Positions 1-8,228 of a DNA stretch of 64,000 nt are shown one piece after another; within the stretch, counting starts at the first letter, position 1; each line of letters starts with the position of its first letter. A model generated the notes under the pieces. It did not search any database, was not told where the DNA came from, and was given only the letters and a program-made list of their open reading frames with translations. Source of the DNA: JACVRU01 sp040902725. GTDB taxonomy: Bacteria; Actinomycetota; Thermoleophilia; Gaiellales; Gaiellaceae. The translations under genes were made by a program, and so were the position numbers. Location: the NCBI GenBank assembly GCA_040902725.1, contig JBBDWU010000038.1, positions 62,001 to 126,000 of the forward strand. Direction: 5' to 3'.

Positions 1-731
1 TGGTCGGGGTCGCCGGTGGTGAGGAAGCGGTACTGCCCCTCGCGCGCCGCCGCGTTCTCGATTCCCTTGCGCGCCAGCGTCGTGGCAACCTCGCGCGCGG
101 TCTCCTCGGCCGAGAAGACGAGCGTCACGCCGCGCCCGAAGACGCGCTGGAAGATCGGGCGGATCAGCGGGTAGTGCGTGCAGCCGAGCACGACGGTGTC
201 GACGCCCGCCTCCTTCAGCGGCTCCGCGTACTCGCGCACGGCCGCGACCGTCTCCTCGCCGAAGGGGTCATCCGATTCGATCAGCGGCACGAGCCGGGGA
301 CAGGGCACCGCGACCAGGCGCGCGCCGGCGTCCAGCGTCCGCACGAGCTGCTCGTAGCGGCCCGCAGTCACCGTTGCCTGCGTGGCGAGCAGCCCGATCC
401 GCCGGTTGCGCGTCGCCTGGACGGCCGCGTGGGCCTCGGGCGTGATCACGCCGAGGACGGGCACCGCGAGCTCCTCCTGGAGGTCGGGCAGGGCGGCCGA
501 GGTGGCGGCGTTGCAGGCGACCAGGATCAGCTTGACGTCGCCCGCGGCGAGGAAGCGGGCGATCTCGCCGGCGTAGCGGCGGATCTCAGGGAGCGGCCGC
601 GGCCCGTACGGCAGTCGCGCGGCGTCGCCGAGGTAGACGAAGTCCTCGTGCGGCATCGTCACCAGGCACTCGTGGAGCACGGTCAGGCCGCCCATCCCCG
701 AGTCGAACACGCCCACCGGCCGCGGGTCCAT
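1..731 (-). CDS. murI: glutamate racemase (3' end outside window)
   Basis: Interconverts L- and D-glutamate to supply D-Glu for peptidoglycan. The ATG at 731 opens with MDPRPVGVFDSGMGG, which carries the family FDSG motif (Asp10). The two catalytic cysteines are visible: Cys73 in VACNAATSAAL and Cys184 in VLGCTHYPLI. About 243 residues lie in the window and the last few tens run off its left edge. It is the last gene seen of a minus-strand run (glycosylase, GST-like, rhodanese, murI), starting 12 nt after the rhodanese stop. Assignment is firm; only the C-terminus is unseen. Confidence 0.95.
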   Translation of the reverse strand, partial: MDPRPVGVFDSGMGGLTVLHECLVTMPHEDFVYLGDAARLPYGPRPLPEIRRYAGEIARFLAAGDVKLILVACNAATSAALPDLQEELAVPVLGVITPEAHAAVQATRNRRIGLLATQATVTAGRYEQLVRTLDAGARLVAVPCPRLVPLIESDDPFGEETVAAVREYAEPLKEAGVDTVVLGCTHYPLIRPIFQRVFGRGVTLVFSAEETAREVATTLARKGIENAAAREGQYRFLTTGDPD

Positions 732-743
732 GTCCTCGATTGT

Positions 744-1073
744 CTAGGAGCGGGACCACTCGTGCCACGAGCCCGGATAGTTGCGGGCCTCGTAGCCGGC
801 CGCGCGCAGCGCCTCGGCCGCCATGGCGGAGCGGCTGCCCGAGTGGCAGTAGGTCGCGAGCTCCGCGCCCTCGGGCAGGCCGACCAGCTCGCAGATCTCG
901 GCCGGCGTCCGGTCGAGCAGCTCGGAGAGCTCGAGGTGGCGCGCACCGGGGATGTGGCCCTGCCGCGGGTCGCACGGGTAGCCGGCCTCGCCCGTGAACT
1001 CCTCCGCCGTTCGCACGTCGAGCACGTACAGCTCGTCGAGGCGCCGGATCAGCTCCTCGCGGTCGATGTCCAT
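744..1073 (-). CDS. rhodanese-like domain protein
   Basis: A single rhodanese domain of 109 residues. The ATG at 1073 gives MDIDREELIRRL, followed by the LDVRTAEEF motif, the GHIPGARHL strand and the active-site loop YCHSGSRS with Cys76. Stand-alone rhodaneses of this size carry persulfide sulfur on that cysteine; the acceptor here is unknown. Its start lies inside the end of the GST-like gene (25-nt overlap), which implies translational coupling. A longer in-frame reading to 1166 exists but adds a low-complexity arginine/alanine segment with no rhodanese character, so the internal ATG was chosen. Confidence 0.88.
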   Translation of the reverse strand: MDIDREELIRRLDELYVLDVRTAEEFTGEAGYPCDPRQGHIPGARHLELSELLDRTPAEICELVGLPEGAELATYCHSGSRSAMAAEALRAAGYEARNYPGSWHEWSRS

Positions 1074-1561
1074 GCCCAGGAGCTCGCCACCGCCGGCCGC
1101 TCGTGCAGCCGCGCGGCCCAGTCGGCGAGTGCCTCGTGGTCGTCCAGCGCGAGCCGCACTACCCACGGGTAATAGGCGATGTCGGCTAGGCCGTACGTCG
1201 TTCCGGTCAGGTACGACTGCTCGACGAGGATCGCGTCGAGCTCATCGAGCCGCTCGGGCGTGGGCCGCTCGAACCGCTCGACGACGAGTCGGGCCAGGGC
1301 CCGCTGCGCCGCGTCGGCGGGCAGCAGCGGCGGCTCCGGATAACGCTCGTCGAGGTACTCCATGATCACCACCGATTCCGGCAGCACGAGCCCGTCCTCC
1401 TCGAGCACCGGCACGCGTCCGAGCGGGTTCTTTCCGTAGATCCAGGCGGGCCGGTCGTCGAGGTCGATCTCGACGGCCTCCCACTCGACGCCCTTCTCCG
1501 CCAGCACGATCCGGACGCGGGCGCAGTACGGACAGCGCTCGGCGTCGTACAGCGTCAGCAC
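1049..1561 (-). CDS. glutathione S-transferase-like protein (thioredoxin-fold N-domain)
   Basis: The N-terminal thioredoxin-like domain holds a glutaredoxin-style CPYC motif at residues 10-13, then NPLGRVPVLEEDG and ESVVIMEYLDERYPE, the classic GST-N/SspA pattern. A helical GST-C domain follows to residue 170. Most actinobacteria make mycothiol rather than glutathione, so the thiol substrate is uncertain. The last residues (about SSWAWTSTARS) do not look like GST sequence because the reading frame runs through the start of the rhodanese gene. It begins 29 nt after the glycosylase stop, in the same operon. Confidence 0.85.
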   Translation of the reverse strand: MLTLYDAERCPYCARVRIVLAEKGVEWEAVEIDLDDRPAWIYGKNPLGRVPVLEEDGLVLPESVVIMEYLDERYPEPPLLPADAAQRALARLVVERFERPTPERLDELDAILVEQSYLTGTTYGLADIAYYPWVVRLALDDHEALADWAARLHERPAVASSWAWTSTARS

Positions 1562-1590
1562 GCAGGGATGTTACGCAGCGACGAGCTGCT

Positions 1591-2397
1591 CTAGCGGTAG
1601 CGCAGGCCCACGAGCAGGTAGTGGGCGGCGAGGTTCTGGAACGGGTCGAGGCGCGCGCCGACGGCTCGCACGTCGACGTCCCCGTAGAAGTGCCCGGCAG
1701 CCTTCCTCAGCGCGAGGTCGCCGGCCGGCCACGCGCGGGGCCGCGCCAGGTGGCGCGCGAGGAACCAGTCCGCCGTCCACTCGCCCAGCCCGCGCTGCGC
1801 CACGATCAGCTCCTTGACCTCCTCGTCCGGGAGCCCGGCGAGCACGTGCAGGTCGAGCTCGGAGCGGGCGAGCGAGAGCACGTACTCGGCCTTCCGGCGG
1901 GAGAACCCGACCTCGACGAGCTCCTCATCGCGTGCCCGCGCGAGCCGCTCGCGGGCCGGGAAGGAGTACGCCACGCCCGTGCGCTCGCCGAAGCGCTCGA
2001 TCAGGCGGCCGCGGATCGCGAAGGCGGCGAAGAGGGAGACCTGCTGCGCCGTGATCGAGGTGACGAGCGCCTCGAACGGGTCGGGCGCGAGCGGCGGGCG
2101 CAGGCCGCGCAGCCGCTCGACGAGATCGGCGAGCACGGGCTCGGACGCCGCGAACGCCTGGAAGGCGTCGAGGTCGAAGGGCAGGCCGAGCAGCTGCTCC
2201 ACGACCGGCCGCGTCCCCGCGTCGAGCGGATCCACCTCCACCCCGCCGGCCGCGCGCTCGATCCGCACCTCACGTCCGCCGACCACGCGATGGAGCCCAT
2301 CCTCGTGCCAGAGGTTCGCCGGATCCGGCCCAAAGGCGTGAAAGCGCTCGGTGGAGAGCTCGAAGTCGTACGACTCCGGGACCGGGAGAAGGGCCAC
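1591..2397 (-). CDS. DNA-3-methyladenine glycosylase II (HhH-GPD family)
   Basis: Base-excision repair glycosylase of the AlkA group, 268 residues. The helix-hairpin-helix GLGEWTAD lies at 203-210 and the Gly/Pro-rich loop PAGDLALRK places the catalytic Asp at 227. ITAQQVS near residue 115 is also typical of the family. AlkA proteins excise alkylated bases such as 3-methyladenine. The GTG at 2397 is supported by a TACCCT -10 hexamer 6 nt upstream, which would make the mRNA leaderless. It is the first gene of the minus-strand operon ending in murI and is divergent from the secreted protein at 2421. Confidence 0.9.
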   Translation of the reverse strand: MALLPVPESYDFELSTERFHAFGPDPANLWHEDGLHRVVGGREVRIERAAGGVEVDPLDAGTRPVVEQLLGLPFDLDAFQAFAASEPVLADLVERLRGLRPPLAPDPFEALVTSITAQQVSLFAAFAIRGRLIERFGERTGVAYSFPARERLARARDEELVEVGFSRRKAEYVLSLARSELDLHVLAGLPDEEVKELIVAQRGLGEWTADWFLARHLARPRAWPAGDLALRKAAGHFYGDVDVRAVGARLDPFQNLAAHYLLVGLRYR

Positions 2398-2403
2398 GGG
2401 GCG

Positions 2404-2413
2404 AGGGTAGACT
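2404..2413. promoter_or_regulatory. symmetric bidirectional -10 element
   Basis: AGGGTAGACT contains a plus-strand -10 hexamer TAGACT (2408-2413) that ends 7 nt before the ATG at 2421. Its minus strand contains TACCCT (2409-2404), ending 6 nt before the GTG at 2397. The two hexamers share the central TA. Both transcripts would start at or within a base or two of the start codon. That reading is inference from spacing. Confidence 0.6.
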
Positions 2414-2420
2414 TCAGCCG

Positions 2421-3674
2421 ATGAGGGCCGCTCTGATTGCCGGTGCGGCCCTTTTCGTCGCCCTGTGGCCAGAGGCCGCGGCTGCGGCGCCCTGGTGCGG
2501 CACCGTCACCACCGACGACCGCCCGGCCATCGTCGGCGGCAACCACGTACGCGTGCTCTACGCGATCCCGTCCGACGGCGCCGACCGCAGCGCCGAGCTC
2601 GCGCCGCGCATCGCCGCGGACGTGGACGAGATCGACGCCTGGTGGCGCGCGAACGACTCAGCTCGCACGGTCAGGTTCGATCTCGCGACCTTCTCGTGCG
2701 GCCCCCAGGCCGACCTCACGCTCGTTCGGCTCGAGCGCAGCGCGGGCGACCTGCAGGCAAACGCCACTCGCTTCGAGCGCATCGTCGTCGACCCGGGCGT
2801 CGCGCGGTTCGACGTCCCGTTCACGAAGCTGCTCTTGTACTACGACGGCCCGGTCTCCGAACCCAACCTCTGCGGCCAGGGCGGCGGCTCGGCAGGCGGC
2901 CCCGGGATCGCGATCGTCTACCTCGCGGCGTGCACGAACCTAGCGACAGCTCCAACCGCCGCCCACGAGCTGCTGCACGCATTCGGCGGGGTGCCCCGCT
3001 CGGGGCCGCCGAACGCCTGCCCGGGTGACGCGGCCCACGTGTGCGACTCGACCGGCGACATCCTCTACCCCTTCGCGCAGCCCGTCCCGCTCTCGTCGTT
3101 CGTGCTCGACGTCAACCGCAACGACTACTACGCCCACGGCGCAGCGTGGCCCGATGTCCGCAACTCGGACTGGCTGCGCCGCCTCGACTCCCAGTCGGCG
3201 CTCGAGCTGACCGTGCGGGGCGCCGGCTCGGTGACGAGCGACGTCCCGGGCGTCAGCTGCACTGCCCTGTGCCGCGTCGACTTCAACTCGGGTACGCAGG
3301 TCAGGCTCATACCCGCACCGGCGGTCGGCCAGCGGTTCGTTCGCTGGACCAGCCCCTGCCCGGTCGGAGTCGAGGGAGAGTGCCAACTCGTTCTCGACGG
3401 CCTCCTGATCGTGACGGCGCTCTTCGCGCCCGCCCGGCTGCGGCTCACGGTCTCGGTTCGCGGCCAGGGCCGCATCACCTCGACGGTCGGCATCATCTGC
3501 CCGTCGCGCTGCTCGCGGGAGGTCACCTCCTACGAGCGGGCCGTCCTGCGCGCCGTGCCCGCGCAGGGCTGGCGCCTCAAGACGTGGAGCGGCGCCTGCC
3601 GCGGCGCGAAGCTCACCTGCGTCCTGCCGATGACGCGGGTGAGCTCCGCGCGCGCGGTCTTCGTGCTGCGCTAG
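2421..3674 (+). CDS. secreted zinc-metalloprotease-like protein with two C-terminal Cys-containing repeats
   Basis: 417 residues with a signal peptide (MRAALIAGAALFVALWPEAAAA). A HELLHAFG motif at 182-189 matches the HExxH zinc site of gluzincin/metzincin-like peptidases, inside TAAHELLHAFGGVP. The C-terminal part (about 254-417) holds two copies of a bacterial beta-repeat (G.G.V.S..PG..C...C....G..V.L...P..G..F..W...C), each with cysteine pairs likely to form disulfides outside the cell. No peptidase family can be named from sequence alone, and the third zinc ligand is not obvious. It meets the next gene tail to tail on a shared CTAG. Confidence 0.75.
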   Translation: MRAALIAGAALFVALWPEAAAAAPWCGTVTTDDRPAIVGGNHVRVLYAIPSDGADRSAELAPRIAADVDEIDAWWRANDSARTVRFDLATFSCGPQADLTLVRLERSAGDLQANATRFERIVVDPGVARFDVPFTKLLLYYDGPVSEPNLCGQGGGSAGGPGIAIVYLAACTNLATAPTAAHELLHAFGGVPRSGPPNACPGDAAHVCDSTGDILYPFAQPVPLSSFVLDVNRNDYYAHGAAWPDVRNSDWLRRLDSQSALELTVRGAGSVTSDVPGVSCTALCRVDFNSGTQVRLIPAPAVGQRFVRWTSPCPVGVEGECQLVLDGLLIVTALFAPARLRLTVSVRGQGRITSTVGIICPSRCSREVTSYERAVLRAVPAQGWRLKTWSGACRGAKLTCVLPMTRVSSARAVFVLR

Positions 3675-4288
3675 CCGTCCTCGCCGGGGACGGCGTCGAT
3701 CGCGTCGTCGAGCGCCTTGTCGATCGACTCCTCGGCGTCCTCATCGCTCGAGGGCTTGTCCGAGCCGTCCCGCGGAGGCCTCTGGCCGTCACGCCCCCGC
3801 TCGTTCTCGCCGGCCGCGCACGTCTCGCCGGGGATGCAGGAGCGGAAGTGCCCCTGGAGCATCCCCGTCACGCCGGCCGGGATGAGCGCGCCGTACTGGC
3901 GGGCTACGAGCTGGAGCTCGAAGTGGCTCCCGTGGACCTTGGCCCGGCCGCCGCGGCCGCGGCAGACCACGACCTTGTGGCCTTCGTCGTCCTCGCGCAC
4001 GACCGCCTTCCCGCGGCCCTGGCACTTCACGCGCAGGTCGCCGGCGAGATCGACGAACTTGATCGCGCCGACCTGGCCGCCGATCACGACGGCGCGGGTC
4101 TCCGCGAGAGCCGCCATCTTGAGCTCGCCGCGCAGCCGCCCCTTGCCGTTCAGCTTGAGGGGACCCTCGAACTCGAGCGTCACCTTCTCGGCGTCGGGCT
4201 GCCCGCCGCCGCGGGGATTCTCCTCCGCCACGGCCGCCGCCGGGAGGGCGCACGCCAGGAGCAGGAGTGAGAGCAGTGCCTTCTTCAT
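3671..4288 (-). CDS. secreted protein of unknown function
   Basis: 205 residues. MKKALLSLLLLACALPAAAVAEE is a clear signal peptide, and the ATG at 4288 follows a strong AAAGGAGGAACC ribosome binding site, one of the few well-formed ones in the window. The mature part begins with a short beta-rich stretch (about 35-140), then an acidic, disordered tail with GRDGQRPPRDGSDKPSSDEDAEES and a final acidic helix. Cysteines at about 89, 108, 151 and 157 suggest extracellular disulfides. I recognise no family. Its stop TAG interlocks with that of the metalloprotease-like gene in CTAG 3671-3674. Confidence 0.7.
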   Translation of the reverse strand: MKKALLSLLLLACALPAAAVAEENPRGGGQPDAEKVTLEFEGPLKLNGKGRLRGELKMAALAETRAVVIGGQVGAIKFVDLAGDLRVKCQGRGKAVVREDDEGHKVVVCRGRGGRAKVHGSHFELQLVARQYGALIPAGVTGMLQGHFRSCIPGETCAAGENERGRDGQRPPRDGSDKPSSDEDAEESIDKALDDAIDAVPGEDG

Positions 4289-4406
4289 GGTTCCTCCTTT
4301 CGATTGCCCCCTCTTGCACAGAATGGGAGACAGTCGTTAAGGAGGCCAGGCGGAAGCGGTAACGATTCGGCGGGCGATCCGAAAGGGAAGTTTGAGCGGG
4401 GTACCT

Positions 4407-4430
4407 CGTCCGAGTTACCCGGTTCGGACG
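4407..4430 (-). terminator. hairpin just downstream of the HAD phosphatase
   Basis: CGTCCGA and TCGGACG form a perfect 7-bp stem around a 10-nt loop, one base beyond the HAD gene stop on the minus strand. There is no U-run, as is usual in GC-rich actinobacteria, so it may terminate poorly or only protect the 3' end. Confidence 0.4.
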
Positions 4431-4431
4431 G

Positions 4432-5001
4432 CTACTTCAGGAACCGCGCGACGTCATGCAGGTCGTCGAATCGCTCGAACGGAACTCCCTGGACTTCGAG
4501 GTATTCGGCCAGCCCGTCCCGCGCGAAGACGCGGTCGGCCGCGAGCGCCGCGCAGTGGTCGGACCAGCCGTCGCCGGCGTACGCGATCGGCCCGTCCGGC
4601 AGGGCCCCGCGCTTGCAGACGTCGCCGCACTCGCCGCAGAGCGCCTCGTCCCGCCAGAGCACGCGCCAGCCGTCGGGCCGCGCGTCGAGGCGGTTCGCCA
4701 CGACCTCGAGCTCCACGCCCTCGCGCTCGAGGAGCGGCCGGATCGTCTCCTCGAAGCTCGACGAGAGGATCAGCGGGCGGTGCTCACGCGCGAGCTCGTG
4801 GAAGCCCGGACGGACGCGCGCGTGCTCCAGCAGCCAGGCGACCGCGTCTTCGAGCGGCAGCGTCAGGCTTGCCATCTCCGCCTCGATCACCTCGCGGAAG
4901 GACGCCGACTGCGCCGGCAGCTCGTGGCCGAACTCGCGCAGGAGCAGGTCGAGCGTGTCCCGCTCGGTGACGGTTCCGTCCCAGTCCAGGACTAGGCGCA
5001 A
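4432..5001 (-). CDS. HAD-family phosphatase (PSP/MtnX-like)
   Basis: 189-residue haloacid-dehalogenase phosphatase. Motif I is LDWDGTVTERD (nucleophile Asp6, acid Asp8), motif II SSSF at 80-83, motif III a Lys near 130 in CGDVCKRG, and motif IV YAGDGWSDHCAA at 142-152. The pattern resembles phosphoserine phosphatases and the MtnX methionine-salvage phosphatase; the CGECGDVC cysteines are also seen in MtnX-like proteins. The TTG start at 5001 abuts the hmgA stop with no gap, so it is co-transcribed and probably coupled with hmgA. No link between such a phosphatase and homogentisate breakdown is known to me. Confidence 0.82.
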   Translation of the reverse strand: MRLVLDWDGTVTERDTLDLLLREFGHELPAQSASFREVIEAEMASLTLPLEDAVAWLLEHARVRPGFHELAREHRPLILSSSFEETIRPLLEREGVELEVVANRLDARPDGWRVLWRDEALCGECGDVCKRGALPDGPIAYAGDGWSDHCAALAADRVFARDGLAEYLEVQGVPFERFDDLHDVARFLK

Positions 5002-6210
5002 CTAGAAGTGCGAGGTGACGCCGGCCGGGTTCTCGTCCGCGGTCGCCGGCTGGTCGGGCGCCTCGAACCACGAGTACGCGTACTCCGGCTTGTCGAGCCC
5101 GCGTGAGAGCGGCGTCAGCCTGAGCGGCCGGAAGGTGTCGCACATGACCGCGAGCTCGTGCGTCTCGGTCATCCCGATCGACTTCTCCGCCAGCCCCGGC
5201 TGCGGTCCGTGCGGGATCCCCGACGGGTGGAGCGTGATCGAGCCGATGTCGATCCCTTTGCGCGACGAGAACTGCCCGTCGACGTAATAGATCATCTCCT
5301 CGGAGTCGAGATTCGAGTGGTGGTACGGGATCGGGACCGCCAGCGGGTCGAAGTCGAGCTTCCGCGGGCAGAACGAGCAGATCACGAAGTTGCGCCCGGC
5401 GAACGTCTGGTGGGAGGGCGGCGGCATGTGGATGCGCCCGGTGATCGGCTCGAAGTCGTGGATCGAGAACGTCCACGGGTAGCAGTAGCCGTCCCAGCCG
5501 ACCACGTCGAAGGGGTGGTAGTCGAGCACGTAGGTCTGGTAGCCGCTGCGCACGCGGATCTTGACCCGGTACTCGCCGCGATCGCGGTAGGTCTTGAGCT
5601 CGGTCGGCGCATGGATGTCCCGGTGGTAGTAGGGCGCGTGCTCGAGCAGCTGCCCGTACTCGTTGCGGTAGCGGCGCGGGATCTCGATGTGGCCGGGCGA
5701 CTCGAAGACGAGGTAGCGTTGCTCGGAGCCGTCGGGCGCGAACCGGTAGGTCGTCCCGCGCGGGACGACGACGTAGTCGCCTTCCTTGTAGGGCAGGTCG
5801 CCGAAGATCGTCTCGAGCGTTCCGGCCCCGTTGTGGACGAAGATGACCTCGTCGCCCTCGCCGTTGCGGAAGAAGTAGTCCATCGCCTTTGCGGGGCGGC
5901 AGATCGAGATCTCGACGTCGTCGTTCCACATCAGCAGCTGGCGGCCGCTGATCTCGTCGCCCTCCGGCTCGACGCCGGCGGTGTCGAAGAGCCGGTGGGC
6001 GTGCCCGTCGGGAACCCACTCCTCGCGCTCGATCGGCTCGAACTCGGCGACTTCCTGGACGCGGCAGGGCGACTGGAGGTGGTAGAGGATCGACTCGTTC
6101 CCCGAGAAGCCCTCGAGGCCCATGACCTCCTCGGTCAGCAACAGCCCGTTGTCCCGGAACTGGACGTGCCGCTTGCGGGGAACGGTGCCGCGCACCTGGT
6201 AGAACGGCAT
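5002..6210 (-). CDS. hmgA: homogentisate 1,2-dioxygenase
   Basis: Opens the ring of homogentisate to maleylacetoacetate in tyrosine degradation. 402 residues from ATG 6210 (MPFYQVRGTVPRKRHVQF). The iron ligands expected from the human enzyme (spacing His-x5-Glu and +36 His) fall on His298, Glu304 and His334 within PYHHSNLDSEEMIYYV and LHPSGIPHG. A TATCCT hexamer at 6222-6217 lies 6 nt before the start, suggesting a leaderless mRNA. An in-frame reading continues far upstream but enters non-homologous low-complexity sequence. hppD, which makes its substrate, lies at 9.6-10.7 kb in the same orientation with other genes between. Confidence 0.95.
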   Translation of the reverse strand: MPFYQVRGTVPRKRHVQFRDNGLLLTEEVMGLEGFSGNESILYHLQSPCRVQEVAEFEPIEREEWVPDGHAHRLFDTAGVEPEGDEISGRQLLMWNDDVEISICRPAKAMDYFFRNGEGDEVIFVHNGAGTLETIFGDLPYKEGDYVVVPRGTTYRFAPDGSEQRYLVFESPGHIEIPRRYRNEYGQLLEHAPYYHRDIHAPTELKTYRDRGEYRVKIRVRSGYQTYVLDYHPFDVVGWDGYCYPWTFSIHDFEPITGRIHMPPPSHQTFAGRNFVICSFCPRKLDFDPLAVPIPYHHSNLDSEEMIYYVDGQFSSRKGIDIGSITLHPSGIPHGPQPGLAEKSIGMTETHELAVMCDTFRPLRLTPLSRGLDKPEYAYSWFEAPDQPATADENPAGVTSHF

Positions 6211-6300
6211 GGACTGAGGATACCCCGTAGGTCCCGGACCGATCGAAGATGGGCCGTGCGACCCATGGCCGCGAGCGCTCCGCGGCGGCACTCTGTCTTG

Positions 6301-7662
6301 ATGCGGCGCGCAACCTGCCTGCTCGCGGTCCTCGTCGCCCTGCTCGCGCAGGGCGCGTCGGCGCGGCCGGCCGCCGACTGCACGCAGGCGCAGAAGACCA
6401 AGGCCGTCGCCGCGCTGGCCGCCTTCAAGCAGAAGGTGAAGGGCAAGCGGCTCACGGCCGCCCAGCGGACGCGGCTCGCGGCGCTGAAGCGCGCCGTCGC
6501 GTGCACGGTGCAGCCCGACGCGGCCACGGGCTATGCGGCCCAGCTCGCCGCTCCCGGCTGGGTGGGCGACATGTCGTTCCCGACGACGATGCCGCACCTC
6601 GGCCAGTGGACGCCGATCAACTCGCAGTACCACCCCTCGGGCACGCTCCGCGTCCTGATCGTCGGCGTCGACTATCCCGATGCCGCGATCGGCTACGCCC
6701 CGCAGGCGTACCACGATGCGCATGCCGCGCGGGCGGAGGAGTGGTACCGCAACGCATCGTACGGCCGTCTCTCGCTCGACGTGACCGTGCTCGACAAGAC
6801 CTACCGCCTCTCCCGCCCGATCGCGGACTACGGCTTCCCCGGCGGGCGCGACCAGCGGGTCGCGTTCCTGCGCGAGGTCGTGGGCCTCGCGGACGGGGAT
6901 GTCGACTTCTCGAAGGTCGACGTCCTGCTCACCGCCGGCCCCGATCATCCCGCCGCCCGCGGAATCCACGTGCTCGGGACGTATCCCGGCCAGGGAGTCA
7001 CGGCTGACGGACGCGAGCTTCGCTACGCCATCTTCTCCAACGGCGCCTTCCGCGACTACGGCTTCCCGCCGAAGCCGCTCAACGATGATCAGGCGCGCGT
7101 CCGCGCCACGCACGGTGCGATCACGCACGAGCTCGGCCACGTCCTCGGGCTCCAGGACGTCTACTACAAGACGCCGGAGGGGCGGAACACGTGGGAGCTC
7201 GTTGGCGGCTGGGACATGATGAGCGACACGACGCCCGGCGCCGACTTCCTCGCCTGGCACAAGTACCGCCTCGGCTGGCTCGAGCCCCGCCACCTGCGCG
7301 GGCTCGAGGCGACCGGCAGCCTCGAGGAGACGCTGGTGCCGATCGAGATCGCCGGCGGCCGCAAGGCGGTCGTCGTCCCGGTCTCGTCCACGTTCCTCTA
7401 CGTCGTCGAGGCGCGCCGGAAGACGGGCGTCGACGCGACGCTCTGCGACGAGGGCGTGCTCGTCTACACGGTCGACTCGACGAAGTCGAACGCAGCGGGC
7501 TCGATCGACGTGAAGGCCGCCCGAGACGGCGACGACCCCTACTGCGGCCCGAAGGCCTTCGCCGCCTTCGGTGCGGGCGAGACCTACGAGGACGGGGTGG
7601 TCAAGGTCGAGGTGCTCTCCGGCGCCGCGGCCGGCTACCGCGTCCGCGTCACGCGCAAGTAG
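6301..7662 (+). CDS. secreted M6-family metalloprotease domain protein
   Basis: 453 residues. The signal peptide MRRATCLLAVLVALLAQGASA is followed by a short lysine-rich helix (30-68), then a catalytic domain with HELGHVLGLQD at 276-286 (HExxHxxGxxD zinc motif) and GWDMMS about 20 residues later, the arrangement of immune inhibitor A-type (M6) peptidases. A beta-rich domain ends the protein. ATG 6301 was chosen for its signal peptide and for a CACTCT hexamer 6 nt upstream; ATG 6265 is an alternative. Its 3' end overlaps the FAH-like gene on the other strand by 28 nt. Confidence 0.85.
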   Translation: MRRATCLLAVLVALLAQGASARPAADCTQAQKTKAVAALAAFKQKVKGKRLTAAQRTRLAALKRAVACTVQPDAATGYAAQLAAPGWVGDMSFPTTMPHLGQWTPINSQYHPSGTLRVLIVGVDYPDAAIGYAPQAYHDAHAARAEEWYRNASYGRLSLDVTVLDKTYRLSRPIADYGFPGGRDQRVAFLREVVGLADGDVDFSKVDVLLTAGPDHPAARGIHVLGTYPGQGVTADGRELRYAIFSNGAFRDYGFPPKPLNDDQARVRATHGAITHELGHVLGLQDVYYKTPEGRNTWELVGGWDMMSDTTPGADFLAWHKYRLGWLEPRHLRGLEATGSLEETLVPIEIAGGRKAVVVPVSSTFLYVVEARRKTGVDATLCDEGVLVYTVDSTKSNAAGSIDVKAARDGDDPYCGPKAFAAFGAGETYEDGVVKVEVLSGAAAGYRVRVTRK

Positions 7663-8228
7663 AGCTCCCCGATCGCGGGGTGCACGACCGTACCCGCGCG
7701 GTCATGCGGGGGCGCCACCAGCAAATCGCCCGGGCAGAGGCGGGTGTTCCGCTTCGCGAGCTCTAGGGACTTGTCCCAGTCGAATCCGTCGATGCGCTCG
7801 GTCGTCACGACCGGACCCAGGACGAGGGCGAAGTCTCGGTCCTTCGGCGGTGACAGATCCGGCGCGCGGCAGTCGGCCATCAGCGTCCAGCCGCCGATCG
7901 CGCCGTCCGCACCGACCACCGCCGTGACTCGAGCCAGCACCTCGACCTCGCCCGCCACCTCTGCGCCGGGGCTGAGGATCGCCGCCGGGTTCGCGAACTC
8001 GAACCGGTCGGGAGCGTCGAAGATCCGCACCGAGGGCGGGTGCAGCACCGGCGCGCGGAGCTCGACCTCGGCGAGCGGGAAGCGGTCGTGTTCGCGCGCC
8101 TGCCCGCCCCCGGTGAAGTACGCCTGGAGGGTCTGTGCCGCGAGCTGGACGACCTCGTCGCCGTCGACCCGGCCCGGCCAGCCGCGCTCGAGGTCGTGGC
8201 CGCGCGGCGAGAACATGCAGAGCCGCAC
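7635..8228 (-). CDS. compact fumarylacetoacetate hydrolase-family protein
   Basis: 197 residues. Sequence order matches FAH folds: RIFD and FEFANPAAILSPG, then GEVEVLARVTAVVG (counterpart of the metal-binding E-x-E strand), then GGWTLMADCRAPDLSPPKDRDFALVLGPVV (counterpart of the Asp-containing SARDLQ..KG.DF..SLGP segment). Family members are usually 210-300 residues, so this is trimmed, notably at the lid. FAH performs the last step of tyrosine breakdown, and hmgA and hppD flank this locus, so a pathway role is an attractive inference. The GTG start shares one base with the CDF stop (TAGTG). Confidence 0.65.
   Translation of the reverse strand: MRLCMFSPRGHDLERGWPGRVDGDEVVQLAAQTLQAYFTGGGQAREHDRFPLAEVELRAPVLHPPSVRIFDAPDRFEFANPAAILSPGAEVAGEVEVLARVTAVVGADGAIGGWTLMADCRAPDLSPPKDRDFALVLGPVVTTERIDGFDWDKSLELAKRNTRLCPGDLLVAPPHDRAGTVVHPAIGELYLRVTRTR

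Noticed and set aside
174..1172. Long plus-strand reading frame over murI and rhodanese
   Set aside because: Arginine/alanine-rich translation with no domain; the minus strand carries clear family motifs.
5158..6300. Upstream in-frame extension of the M6 metalloprotease across hmgA
   Set aside because: The segment is the complement of hmgA. A signal peptide and a -10 hexamer place the start at 6301.
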